DNA from: Ichthyophthirius multifiliis
Taxonomy: Eukaryota; Ciliophora; Oligohymenophorea; Hymenostomatida
Length of the DNA: 64,000 nucleotides
Reading direction: 5' to 3'
Assembly (NCBI RefSeq): GCF_000220395.1
Contig: NW_004086136.1
Location: forward strand, 1-64,000
The translations under genes and the position numbers were made by a program. The notes beneath the pieces were generated by a model. That model was not told the DNA's origin and ran no database searches. It was given only the letters and a program-made list of their open reading frames with translations. Below, piece by piece: positions 24,578-37,340 of the stretch. Numbering within the stretch: position 1 is the first letter of the stretch; every line of letters starts with the position of its first letter.

Positions 24578-25409
24578 TCACCATCCATATCTATTTCTCA
24601 TCCTTCTTACATTTCTAGCTTATTCAACTCTTTCTAAATCTAATTAATCAGCTTTTGCAATCGATTCCGCAGCCAAAAATTAGATTTAATTTTTTTACTT
24701 TTGTTGTTTTTCGACAGGCATATTTAAGATACTATTATATCTTAATTCATTTTATTAACTCCTTATTTCATTTTACATTTGCCACTCATTTTAATCTAAT
24801 AATTAGTTAGCATTTAATTCATGAACTTGAACATTTTAAATTTAATTTTTTTTATTTGTGACACTATTTATTATACTTTTCTCGTTTTCTCTTATATTTC
24901 TTTTTGTTTAACTTTCATATTCTATTTTTTCATTTTGCACTTTATTTTTTTTTTATAAAAATATATCATCCTGATCAAATTATTCTATTATATCCTATGT
25001 GAATTTTTTATTTTTTTAAAAAATATATTTTTACTTTTCCTAATTCTTTGAATTCTATTTCATCTTTTTTATTTATTGGATTTGCTCTGACTTTTTATAT
25101 TTAATTTTATATTTGATTTTTAGGTTGAGATAAATTTAACGAAAATTTCGCTTTTTATTAACTTTTTTCACCATTTGTAAATTTTTCTTATTTTTTTATT
25201 AATCTTTCTTCTTCAATTTATTTTAAGGTTTTTGGAACCCATTCTTCTTTAGAAATCGGTTTTTGGATACCTGGCAAGTTCCTATATGGTATTTTTATTT
25301 TTTTCTTTTATTTATTTATTTCTTCTTCTTTTTCTAATTATTGGTCTTTTTGTTTATCTTCTTCTTCTTCTTCTTTCTCACTTTCAGATCCGTAATTAAC
25401 TAATTTCAT
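24578..25409 (-). CDS. PRCC-domain-like protein
   Basis: Minus strand, ATG 25409-25407, intron 25034-24995 (40 nt), TGA 24580-24578; about 263 residues. The N-terminus MKLVNYGSESEKEEEE resembles the MSLVAYxSSxESE start of human PRCC. The middle is Lys/Gln-rich and helical with one IPYRNLPGIQKP segment. The C-terminal helix ends in ARNVRRMRNRYGW, similar to the family's terminal basic helix closing with KYGF/W. PRCC is a spliceosome-associated nuclear protein. The match rests on the two ends only, so a different nuclear coiled-coil protein is possible. Confidence 0.5.
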
Positions 25410-25552
25410 TTATTATTATAAATAAATATTTTCGATATAATTATTATGTTTAATTAAAAAAAAATGTGGTTTTTTTGTATATTTAAAATTAAAAATAAAT
25501 GCAAATAAATATTTAATTTATACTATTAAAAAAAAAAAAATAACAAAAATAT

Positions 25553-26374
25553 ATGCAAAAATTTCAATTAAATCAATTAAAATAGCAATAAGGTTTAATT
25601 TAATAATCACCAAGAAGCTCTTATACACCTGAATTTTAATAGTAAAAATACAAAAATTAAAAAGATAAATTTTCATAAATGATCAATATACCCCATATAA
25701 TAAAAAACTCGAATTTTTAAATTCGATTGAAAACTTTTTATGCATTTAGGAAATTAAATAGTAAGGAATTTGATACAAACCATACTTAGGAGAAAATATA
25801 ATAAACTAAAATAAATAAAAGTAGTACTATGAAGGAAATTAATGCTATAAAATCTTTAAATGGCGCTTAATTTATTAAGAAAAAAATGAGAAAAACTGGA
25901 GTTTTTTATTGTTGTGAATTATGGTCGAAGTAATATTATGATTAAATTATTAAAAAAGTTTAATTAAAATAAATGCATAGAGAATTAAATGAGCTTTCGA
26001 AATTTAAAAATATTGATGAAAGATAAGAAGATTTAAATAGTTATTATGAAAACTGGAGAAAGAAAAATATAAAATTTGATATTAATGTTTAGTAAGAAAT
26101 ATAGAAAATTGAGAGAAATATTTCAAATAGGAAATAATTAACTGAAAGAAAACTTAAAGATTTTAAAAGCGAATTTAATAATTTAAATAATAATTGTAAA
26201 GATATTCTTAATGATAATTTTTTTCTTAAAAAAAAATACAAAACGCAATTGATTTTTCTATAAAAACTTATGAAAAATAAAAAAAGTTTTGATTTTTTTG
26301 TTTTTATTTCAATTTTAATAATAATAAATAAAAAAATAAAACTTTTTTTAAAATATATATATATTAATATTTGA
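25553..26374 (+). CDS. Hypothetical coiled-coil protein
   Basis: Not recognised. Single open frame from ATG 25553 to TGA 26372-26374, 273 codons without an intron. The N-terminal ~40 residues are Gln-rich with SPRSSYTPEF. Residues ~110-240 are rich in Lys, Glu, Leu and Asn in helical spacing (..LNELSKFKNIDERQEDL.., ..RKLKDFKSEFNNLNNN..). The last ~30 residues are hydrophobic and A+T-driven, so the real C-terminus may lie earlier or be spliced. It is followed 28 bp later by the next gene on the same strand. Confidence 0.5.
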
Positions 26375-26402
26375 TTTAAATAAATAAAATTAATAAATAA
26401 AT

Positions 26403-27251
26403 ATGTTTATTGAATAATAAGATATATAAACTTGGAAGGATGATATTTAAAAATATAAAAAATACAAATAAGAAAGAAAATTAGAAAACATCGAAGTATA
26501 GATTAATAACTTATAACTTTAAAAAAAAAAAACTTTTGATATTATTCTTTAAAAATTTAAAGATGAAAATTAAGTTAAATTATGTTAATTGAATTTTTGG
26601 AGAAAAAAAAAAAAAAAAAAAAAAAATAAAAGGAAGAAAAAGAAATTAATTAAATACAATAAAATTTTTAGAAGAAATAAACTCTACATCAAAAATAATT
26701 GGAAAAATATAAAAAAGATTTTAATATTATTACCCTTGAAAACGATAATAATAATGATTAAAAAGAAAAAATTCCAAAAACTGTAATTGTACCCCTCATA
26801 AGAGAATATAATATAGTTAATCATTAAGATACTTAACCTTATATGTTAAAAAATGTGAAAGCTTTAATCTAATAAAAGGTAAAATTTAAATTAGATATAT
26901 TAATCTATTTTTTAAAAGACTGGTATAGTTAAAAAATTAGATAGAACAAAATTTAGAAATTTTAATATTTTATCAAATAAATATGTATAAGATCACGATA
27001 CAAGAATATAAGTATTTTTTATTTATTTTTTTTAAAAAATACAAATCAAAATCAATATAAAAAGAAAGATTCTGAATAATAGAAGTTTATTCTAAAAGAA
27101 AAGTATGAAAAAACACATAATTACAATTTTGTTATTGGAAAATATTACAATGAAGATAAAGAAAAAGATTTTTAAGAAAAACTCAAATAATAAAATATTA
27201 CACATGGTTAAATTATAACGAAAAGTTACCTCCTTCAATTAGATTTAGGCA

Positions 27252-27326
<75 letters not shown>

Positions 27327-27759
27327 AATTATTAATATTTTTACTATAAACAAAAAAAGAGAAACAATTATTTTTGATAGTACTAAACCAATACCAGAAA
27401 CAATAAAAGCAATAGATTAATAAAAAGAAAATGCTAAGAAAAGATATAAATTAAAACATGCAATTGAAAATGAATATTTTTAAAGAAACATAGAAGAATA
27501 ATCAAGATAATAATAAAGAGTAGCTAATCATTTATGTGATGAAAAATATTTAGAATAATATAGAAAGGGTATTTAATAAAATTATTTATAAAATATAAAC
27601 AAAAAATAAGGATTTGATATAATTAATTTAAATAAAATCGATATTAAATAAATTGAAAAGCTTATTAATAAAAAACCTAATTTAAGTACTTGGGATAAAG
27701 TTATTTAAACAAGACCTTCTGAAAGATGTAAAACAGCAAAAGCATAGTATTAATAATGA
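26403..27759 (+). CDS. Possible ciliary microtubule-associated protein
   Basis: ATG 26403; TGA 27757-27759. The N-terminal ~100 residues are a Lys/Glu/Gln coiled coil with poly-A runs that shift frame twice. The central exon reads IPKTVIVPLIREYNIVNH, then KFRNFNILSNKYVQDHD, and after an intron (27002-27054) EKYEKTHNYNFVIGKYYNEDKEKDF. The pattern FNILSNKY...H followed by a G-YY/Y-D-KE stretch is reminiscent of small ciliary microtubule inner proteins. Another intron of ~137 nt (about 27225-27361), swollen by a TA repeat, precedes a charged C-terminal part ending STWDKVIQTRPSERCKTA. Function is a weak inference from pattern only. Confidence 0.45.
27256..27325. repeat. (TA)n microsatellite in an intron
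   Basis: About 35 uninterrupted TA units inside the probable intron of the gene at 26403-27759. They more than double the usual intron length. Confidence 0.9.
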
Positions 27760-28079
27760 AGATATCAAAAGAAAAAAATTATTTAAAATAACTTTAGTAT
27801 TTAAGGTGGTGATTAAAATAATAAATTAATAACTTTTCTTGCATTTTTTAAGTTTTATTAAATTAAATATTTATCTAATTATAATTTAATATTAAAAAAT
27901 TAACAAAAATAAAAAAATAGTAATAAAAATAGAATTTTTATAATATTTCTAACAAAAAACAAAATTCCTATATATATTAATAAAAAAGAGAAATTAAAAA
28001 TAATTCAATATAATAATAATAATATTATTTTTTAAAATAAATAAAAAATATATAAAAACAAGAAAAATCAATAAATAAC
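27760..28079. other. AT-rich spacer
   Basis: No gene seen. A minus-strand frame runs through it, but it is made of Tyr, Phe, Leu and Ile codons expected from pure A+T. Confidence 0.6.
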
Positions 28080-29810
28080 ATGTCAACAAGTAAAAAGAAT
28101 AACAAAAAACACGCAACAATAAAATATTTAAATCATAAAAAAAATAGCCCAATTTGTATCCAGAGATGAATATAAGCAACAAAAAGCATTAGAAGAAGCC
28201 AGAAAAGCAGGAAAAATTCCCGCCCAATTAGATGAAGAAGGAAAAGAAATAAATCCCCATATGCCCCAATATATAACAGTTGCACCATGTAAAAAAAAAG
28301 AAATAAATTAAAAATATACATATGCTAAAAAAAATAGGGTATTTGAATCAAACATAGCCATCAATGAAACATTAATATTTTTTCAAAGGATAAGAAAGAG
28401 ACGATGATTAATAATGGTATGCAAGAGGCCAGAAAGGATTTTAATCAACAAAATATAGAAAAGGAGCATGTGAAAACTGTGGAGCATTAACACATACTAT
28501 AAAGGAATGTTGTGAACGTCCAAGAAAAAAAGGAGCAAAACTTACTGGCCAAAATATTGCTGCAGATGATATTATTATGAATTTAAATTTTAGTTATGAT
28601 GCCAAAAGGCATAATTGGAATGGATATGTAAAATATTTTATCAAAATACATTTGCATTTTTAAATATAGGATCCGGATGAGTATATGCAAAAAATAAAGA
28701 ATATGAACTTGTAGAAGAGATACGAAAAAAAAAACAAGAACAAGAACTTGAAGCATCTGCAAATGGAAAATATGATGACGGAACAAGGGAATAAAATGAT
28801 CGTTAAGGCCTAATTATATAAACAGTAGATCCGAAAACGAAAACATCATCAATGGATTTGAGAATTAGAGAAGATAAAGCCAAATATTTACTAGATTTAG
28901 ATGAAAATAGTGCATATTTTAATCCTAAATGTCGTTCCATGAGAGAAAATCCGAATCCAAATGATCTAAATTCAATATTTAAAGGGGAAAACTCCTTAAG
29001 GACAACCGGAGATGCCGTTAAGCTTATAAACTAAGAAAAGTTTGCTTGGGATCAAGTTGAAAAGAACGGTTTATCCTTATCATCAATAGCAAATCCGACT
29101 TTAACCGAAAAAGTTTTCAAAGAAATGTTGGATAAAGATAAAAATATAAAAAATATGAAAATTAAATAAATTCTGCAAGTATATGGAGGAGAAGAACATT
29201 TAGATGTCGACTATGATTTAATAGTTGGATAAACAGAAAAATATGCCGAATATTCAGCTGATGGATAATAATTAGATATTTATAACCATAAAAGGTCCAA
29301 ATATATTGAAGATGTTTTTATTAATAATCATACAACTGTCTGGGGATCATGGTATAGTGATGTACTTGGATGGGGATTTGCTTGTTGTCATAATAATCTT
29401 AAGGATAGTGTGTGTAGTGGGGATAAAGGAAAAAAAGAAGCACTTGTTAAGGAATTTAAGATTAGAAAATAAAAAGATGAAGATTTTAAGAGGGTTAAAG
29501 AATTAAATGAAGCTTAGAAGAAAAACGATGGTTTTAAAGCTCCAATGGCTAGAAGTAGTTTATTTTTTTATTCTGTTATTTATATATTTATATATTTTAA
29601 AGAAAAATAAGTGGATAAAAATGAAAATGGATAATAATAATAAGTATAGGAAAATGGAAAAGTTAAGAAAATTGAAAAAAAAGAAAGTATTATAATTATG
29701 AAGAAGATTATAAAGAAGTTACTGAAGAAGATCTTGAAAATTATAGAAAACAGAGAAAAGTTTTTGATGACCCTATGAATATTTATAAAGATATAGAGGA
29801 AAAGGATTGA
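28080..29810 (+). CDS. SLU7: Pre-mRNA splicing factor SLU7
   Basis: Second-step splicing factor that helps choose the 3' splice site. A tiny first exon (28080-28089) is joined by a 58-nt intron to the conserved [19 protein letters not shown] region and INPHMPQYI. Next come [20 protein letters not shown] and the zinc knuckle [14 protein letters not shown] followed by [10 protein letters not shown]. Then NWNGY | [51 protein letters not shown] and CCHN, all in family order. The C-terminus reads [18 protein letters not shown] before TGA 29808-29810. Introns at 28628-28669 and 29558-29602. The frame breaks at the A-runs 28689-28694 and 29675-29682, inside conserved parts, probably sequence errors. 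About 510 residues. Confidence 0.95.
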
Positions 29811-30417
29811 TTTTTTTTAAATAAAATTTGAAATATTGTTTTTTATATAAAAAAAAAATTATATAATTATAAGAATTTTATAGTTTAAAATTCATATTTT
29901 TCATTTTAATTAAAATAAAAATATTTATATTTTAAAAAAAAATAAAAGCAAAAATTATTTTTGTATTATTTATTTAAAAAAATTTAAGATATTTATTTTT
30001 TAAATAAAAAATTTATTAATAAACTTTTTAAATTTTTAACTTTTTTATTTGTTAAAGCATTTTTTAACAAAATCAAATCAAATAACTAAATAATAATTTT
30101 ATAGAACCTAAATAAAATAAATAAACAATAATAATAATACTAAAAATATTAAAAATTTCGTATTTTAATTTTATATAATTATTTTTTAATTTTTTACAAA
30201 TAAAATATTAGTTTTTACATTTTTTATAATTAAAATATAATATTATTTATATTTATAAAATTTTAAAATTAAGTTATTTAAAAATAATTCATACATAAAA
30301 AAAATGATAATAAAGTAATTTTAATAAATTTGAAACAATATTATATTATATTGAATAATTAATTTATAAAAAATAAGTTAAAAAGCTGATGCTACACCTT
30401 TTTCCGTCAATAAAAAT
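29811..30417. other. AT-rich spacer
   Basis: No coding signal; long A and T runs. It separates SLU7 from the next plus-strand gene. Confidence 0.7.
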
Positions 30418-33400
30418 ATGGATTAATAAATTTTTCACTAAAAAATTACAGGATCTCGTTCTAGGCATTTAATGATGATGAATAATTTAAAAAAAAGAGT
30501 AAAAATATTATAAAATTAATTAAATCTTACAAATTAAAAAAGGAAGAATAATGGGATAATAGATTTTATATTTAATAAATTCCAAAATATAATGCAAGTT
30601 AAGACAAACATTTAGAAAGTATTTATTTGAATAAAATAATAATATTTACATTTTTTTTTTAAAAAAAAAAGGTTTTTAATATATGCAAAATTTACAAATT
30701 AGAAGGTATAAACATAAATAATTTTTATAAATAAAAATATTTTTTTTTAAAAAAAAGATAAGAATTGTAATCTAAAAATACAAGAAAAAAATCAAAATAT
30801 AACGTTTAAGATGAATTCGATAATTAATTTAGTAATATATATATTTTAAAATGTAAATAAATATTTATTTATTTTTTTAAACAAAAATATGATAAAATAA
30901 AGGTGTTTTAACATTTTAATCAGGAATTAACCCAAAAATAAAATCTTCACTAAATTAAAAAAAATGGTTACCTTAATTCCAAAAATTAATTGAAGACTTA
31001 AAATTTTAATGGGAAAACCTTGAAATACCAATTCATCATAGGTATAAAAAATAGAATAAATTAAACAAAAATAAAAAACAGAGAAATATTCCTTTAATGC
31101 TGCTTAAATAATTAATAAAATTGTACAGACCTAATTTAAGTAGAAATAAATGATTTAAAAGAAGGTAATTCATTTATTTAAAGTTGTATAAGAGCAATAA
31201 AATCTCGCGAATAATGCCTACTTCAAATAAAAAGTTAAATAGATATTATTTCTTCTACATAAAATTCTACAGAAACAATTCAAGAATAAATATAAAAAGT
31301 AACAAAAACTAAAAAATTAAAATAAAATTAAATAAAAAAAGTGTTCTGAGTTAATAACTCACCTTCGTTTTTTATCAATAAATGCTATAGAATGTATATT
31401 CACTTGGCGTGAATATTTAATACAACACTTTCCAAAAGAAAAGCAGCAGAACATAATATATATATATAATAATGAAAACTATCTTCTCAAAGTAATATTA
31501 AAAAAAAAAATCTAAAGTAATAAAAAAACAAAACAACAAAAAAAAGATGAAAATAGATACCTATTTTATTTACAATTCATGTCTAAAAGAAATTTTCCTT
31601 GGAAATAATGTATAAATTCCTCCCGAAAATTAAGACACATTTTTACTTTAATTTTCCATAAACTAATAATTATCAAAAAACATAAAAAAAAGAATAGAAA
31701 ATTCTATATCAATCCTTAAGCAGGAATTTTAAAAATTGTAAATTGATTAAAAACATCAAAAACCAGTTTATCAAATTTACAAAAGCAAAAAAACAACTAT
31801 CACAAATAATAAATAAAATAAAAATCAATCTGTAGAAAATCTTGAAAATATAAATATTAACTAAATAAACCTATCTACATAAAAAATCTTTCCTAATAAT
31901 TCCCCTTAATAATAAAAAACTCCAACACCTAATAATCGCTAAAATTTATTCAAAACAGCTTTCCCATCTAAAAGAGAATAAATATAATATTCAAAAGTCT
32001 AAGATATGTGCTTAACTGAAGAAGAACTATTTAATTTTTTGCAAACTTATATATCCTAATTACCCCAAAATATATCTTAAAGCTTTGTAAGTTGTCCAAA
32101 AGAGCTTCTTTAGAGGATAAAAACTGAGTTAGAAGTAGGATGTGTGAAATATATGTAATAAAATAGTGATGAAATTTAAGGACTATCAATTTTTTTTAAC
32201 GAAAATAGTCAATAATAACGCAGAATTTAAATCTTACACATCAGTACTTTATAAAAGGAAAACTTCGCAGATTTTTTAGGAAATTTAGCCTCTATTATTT
32301 TCGAAAAAGATAATTGTGAGGAAATTCGAGTTTCTCTTTTCCATTAATAATAACAAGATGAACAAAAAATAGCCGTAGACAAAGAAACACAGCTTTTTTT
32401 TACTAGCTAAGGTTTCAAATGGAAAAGTGTTAATAATTATAAATAATACAGAACTACTATTTTTGCACTTAAAAGAAATTAATAATAAATAAATTCAGTT
32501 AAAAAAATATAGGATGATTATATTGCTATGTCTACTATTTCTTTTTTGAGTTAAAATTAATTTTCCCATTAAGTTTAGTGTTTAAATTTTGATATGAGTG
32601 TTTAACTTGCAGCTTGCTTTTTAGAAGCTTCTTAGTGCTTAAATTCGAGCGTTTTTGCAAATGATAATAAAGCATTATAGAAAATTATTGGGTTTATGAA
32701 TCTTTTGGTTAGGAAAAATTATGAGTTTAGAGGTTTTAAAAAAGGAGTCTTTGACGGGAAATAAAATTTAATTAAATTCATGGAAGAAAATCAATTTAAT
32801 TTTAAAAATTTCGAAAATTCTATTTAAAATGATAAAAAAGTATATAATATTATATTTATTTTCTGTGTATAAAAAAATATATACTTAAAAAGGTTTTTTG
32901 TTGTATTAATAAAGCTGTTTATAAATGGATTTCATTTTCTTAATGTAGTTTTGATAATATAAATTATTTCAGAATTAATATTGTAAAAATAAAAATAAAT
33001 ATAATATAATATAATATAATATTATATTATATTTACGTTTTTTTGTTAAAAATAAAGCCGGAAAATATGGAAAGCTAGTTTATGAAAGCTAAAAGTTTAT
33101 TAAACTAAAATGTTTATATATTGCCTACTGACGATAGTTAGACAAAAATATTTTTGTTTGAAGTTTAAGATCACTTAAAAGAATTTTAAAATGATTTTTT
33201 AGAGAAAGTTAAAGAAGTAATGAAATCTCTTAAAAATTAAGAATTCATTACTGAAACTCTTTTTATCCCATCGTTCTAAATAAATGTAGAAAATAAAGAT
33301 AGTTTGGGAATGAAAGATAATTATTAATTATATTAAAATTTAAACTTTTCAATTAACTATTAATCTTACCTTCCAATAGTAAAAATTTAATTACCAGTTA

Positions 33401-33573
33401 ATAATTATTATTTCTTAAAACCACCTTTTGTATTTGGTATCTTATTTATATATATAAATATACATTTTTATTTATTAAAAAAAGGATTATTTAATTTAGA
33501 TATTGATGAAATACTAGAAATACCTTATTATTGTTTTCTTATATAAGATAATAATTTAATATAAAAATAATGA
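30418..33573 (+). CDS. Unrecognised 880-residue protein, 11 exons
   Basis: No family recognised. ATG 30418, TGA 33571-33573. Exons: 30418-30498, 30543-30618, 30672-30705, 30758-30852, 30903-31041, 31082-31298, 31342-31491, 31547-32839, 32893-32982, 33058-33436 and 33485-33573. All junctions are GT-AG and the total is exactly 881 codons. The N-terminal third is helical (..KKWLPQFQKLIEDLKFQWENLEIPIHHRE.. in part, and CSELITHLRFLSINAIECIF followed by TWREYLIQHFP). An Asn/Gln-rich linker (~31750-31990) follows. A globular part has RIQILHIST and FADFLGNLASIIF with LFFTSQGFKWKS and TTIFALKR, giving an acetyltransferase-like beta-alpha rhythm without a clear acetyl-CoA loop. The C-terminal 170 residues include KIFLFEVQDHLKEF. 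The exon structure argues for a real, expressed gene. Confidence 0.7.
33006..33034. repeat. AT palindrome inside an intron
   Basis: A repeated AATAT series runs into its own reverse complement with no spacer, within intron 32983-33057. It could extrude as a hairpin. Confidence 0.75.
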
Positions 33574-35569
33574 ATTAAATAGTGAATTATTAAAAATAAA
33601 AAATATAAATTATAAATATATAAAAATTTAGTATAATTATTTATTAATTAAAATATAAAAAGTAATATAAATATTAAATATATAAAATAAAATAAAATAA
33701 AAATAATAGAATTTATAATTAATTAACTCTTTTATATAAATAACTATATAAAAATAAAATGGTTTATTATAATTATTAATTTTTTTAAAAAATAAATATT
33801 ATATACAAATTTATGAATTAATATATTTATTATTATCTAAAATTAAAAAAGATACATAATAATAAAATAGTTATAACTAATTTTAATCTAAAATTAATAT
33901 TAAACAATTAAAATTATAATATAAATTAAACTTTTTATAATTTTAAAAATATATCATAAAACCAATTAATTTTAAGGAAAAATTTCAGAAATATTATATA
34001 GTCTTACAGGCTAAAAACTAAGAATATTTAATAAACCAAAATAAAAAGTATAACTAAACAAAAAAAACAAGAAGAAATAATCAAACTCAAAACTTTAAAA
34101 TAAAATAAAAGATATGTTTTACACAAATATTAAACAAAACAAATATAATATTAATTTTTAGAAAAAAACATTAAAATATATTAATTTTATTAATAATAGT
34201 TAGTATTAACATAATATCTCTTTAAAAATCTAACAAAAAAATATTATTTAATATATTCAATAGTTTAAGATTTATAGATTAATAAATAGAAAAATAGAAT
34301 TTTCTGGATTAAAGTCTAATTATATTTTTGGTAATAAAAATTAATCTTATTTTAATATTATTAAATAATAAAGATAAATCTTTCTATACATAATATAATT
34401 TCTTATATGTAAAATAGTTTATGTTGCCTCTTTTAAAGATTTTTCCTTCTAGCAAGCTTATTATATTCCTGGAAATAATTATTTTTATAAGCTTTTTCAT
34501 CCACTTATATTTTTACTCAATATAGGATTTTTAATTTATATGAAATAATAATAAAAATTGAATAATTATTTATTTTTTATAATTTAAATTATTATTAAAG
34601 AAAAAATTGATAACTAGCTTAAATAATTTTTATTTTAAGTCTTAACTTATCTAACTATTAAAAAATACTAATTTAATTGTTCGAATAATTTATTTTAATA
34701 GTTATAAATTTGCATATTCTATTAATAATATAAGAATTATTTTTAGAGGAATTTAATAAGACCAAAAATAAATTAATAATGGTTTTTTGTTAATTTTAAT
34801 TTTTATATAATATAAAAAAAAACTCAAATAAAAAAGACAATATGCAATTTTTTTATCATTATTTTTTTTGTCAATTGAGTTTTTAATTAAAAAAATGAGA
34901 AAAATTAAAAAAAAATAAAAAATATTAAAAACTAATATCAATACAATATACTAATTATAAATAAATAATAGATATTTAATTTTAAAAAAAGTTATTATTG
35001 AATTAAATTATGCAGAAGTCATAAATTACTTATATTAGAGTTAAATATTATAAAGAAAAAGTCCTCATATTTTCAATTAATTCATTTAACTTTTCTATGA
35101 TAACTTCTAAAATAATAATTCTCCTAAACATCACTTATTAACTTTTTTTTAATTAATTTATATTCTTTATATCTTAATTATAGTTTAAATGTTAAAACTA
35201 TTAAAATCAAAGTATGTTTTTCCTTCTAATACTTTAAAAATATTTTAATCGTTTTCACTATATTAAAATTCATGAACTAAACATTTTAAATCTAAAAATT
35301 TAATTTTTAAACTCTCTAATCATTTTTAAGCTTTCTGTTATATTTTTTTAAATATATATATATAGATACATATATATATATTTATATAAATATTTAAATA
35401 AAATAAAATAAACTTTTCATACTCATTAAATATTTTAATAAATTAATTCATCTTCTTTATCGACATTAACACAATTAAGTTCTTCTCAATAATAGTAAAA
35501 AATCTTTAAGAAAATAAAAATTCATAATTATTAATAAAAAACTAAAATATGTTTTTAAATATACTATAA

Positions 35570-35622
<53 letters not shown>

Positions 35623-36664
35623 GTTAAATAATGTAAACTATTATATATTTTGAAAAAAAAAAATAGTATAAAATATGTAATTCTAATAAAAAAAAAAATT
35701 CCTTCATATATTTATATAAATTTTAATATAAAATTATTTATTAATTATATTTTTTTTAATTAACTTTTTTAGTTTCTTGGTTTAATTTTATATTTATAAT
35801 AAGTAAATATAAGAATTGATATTTAATCATTTAGACTCAATTTTTATAACATGTATAAAATTATATTTACTAATTTATATTTATTTTCTTAAATTTAAAT
35901 AATATGATTTTTAATTTTTTATGTTTAAAACCATAAGTTTAATTATAAAAAGTGTTTCTTAATTAAATGTATTAATATAAATAATAATTGTATTAATAAA
36001 AAATATTAATTCAATATATATTCTTAATAATAAAAGGAAAATTAATTATAGAAATTACAATCGATTTATAAAAAGACTAAAATATTATAAAGATATTTTC
36101 AAAACATTTGTATGAAATAAATTAAATAAAAAAAATAAATTATATAAACTTCAAAATATAAAAATTAATATAATATATTAATATTTAAAATTTATGTCAA
36201 TTAAAAAGGAAAACTTTAAAAACTTAATAGTAAATAAACTATAAATAATTAAACCACTGATTGTATTTCGTTTAAAAATAAATAAAATATTATTTATTAT
36301 TAAAAATGCGTTATTTTTAAAAATGGTTAAATATTAATTTTATCATATTTTTTATTTTAATTAAAAGAATAATTTTGAAAGATTTTAATCTTATTATAAA
36401 TTTCTATTTAACTAGATATTAAATATATTATAAATTAAAAAATAAATGTAAAAATATAAAATATATATTAATTTTTAAAAAATATAAAATTAAATATATA
36501 ATTATTTTTTAACACGCACGTAAAAAATAAAAACAAATAAAAAAATTAAAATGAATTAATAAAGTATAATTAATATATATAGATATTTATATTACTTATT
36601 ATATATGAAAATTTATATCTTTTTATTAAAAAAAATCAAATAAAAAATTATCAAAACAAAAAAA
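33574..36664. other. Long AT-rich interval with one possible hidden gene
   Basis: Mostly spacer. Minus-strand sequence at about 35500-35060 has mixed codon composition. A first exon (..KKMNQFIKIFNEYEK) is followed by a 67-nt intron with TA repeats. A second exon (..KNDQRVQKLNFQIQNVQF..) changes frame before YSENDQNIFKVLEGKTYFDF. It may be a small broken gene. Around 34380-34530 both strands stay open with hydrophobic residues; I cannot choose one. TA repeats lie at 35571-35612. Confidence 0.4.
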
Positions 36665-37290
36665 ATGAAAAAACCAATAATAATTTTAATTTTATCATTA
36701 TTATTTATGTTTAGCATACAATAAGAAAATAAAGAAAATCCTGATGTATTTGAAGAAAATATTCCAGAAGAATAAGAATAATAAAATTAAAAAGAAAATC
36801 AATAAGCTTAAGAAATTGAAATAGAGGCAAATAATGATTAAAAAATTAAGGATACTCAATAAAAATTAAATTTTACAAACAAGTACGCCTAACAAAATCA
36901 AAAAAATGAATCATAACGCGCTTAAAAAGCTGCTAAGAATTCTACAAATACAAAAACAGGAAGCAACACTATTATAATTCCAAATACGGGGTTAAATAAT
37001 TAAAATAAAACAAATACAAATACAAATTCAAATACAAATACAAATACAAATACAAATACAAATACAAATACAAAGAAAACTAATACAACAAAAGTAGAGG
37101 AAGAAGAAGATAGATAGAATCTTATGTAAGATTGGGAAAAAACATGTCAGATTTTGTTCCTGATGAAATGCTTACATTCGAAATTGAATCAAAAGGAGAA
37201 GAAATTTTTTGGAAGAAATAACATAACAAACAAATATAAGAGGAGCATATTTTGTATCTTATTATACAAACGAAAAAATAGATTTCTTTG

Positions 37291-37340
<50 letters not shown>

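Noticed and set aside
26589-26786. Poly-lysine frame as an independent small gene
   Set aside because: Produced by a long A-run; the neighbouring frame leads into conserved-looking exons of the gene at 26403-27759.
28090-28147. Frameshift near the SLU7 start
   Set aside because: A 58-nt GT-AG intron after a 10-base first exon restores the frame exactly.
31299-31341. Gene end at TGA 31347-31349
   Set aside because: A 43-nt GT-AG intron skips it and keeps phase with downstream exons, giving an exact multiple of three for the whole gene.
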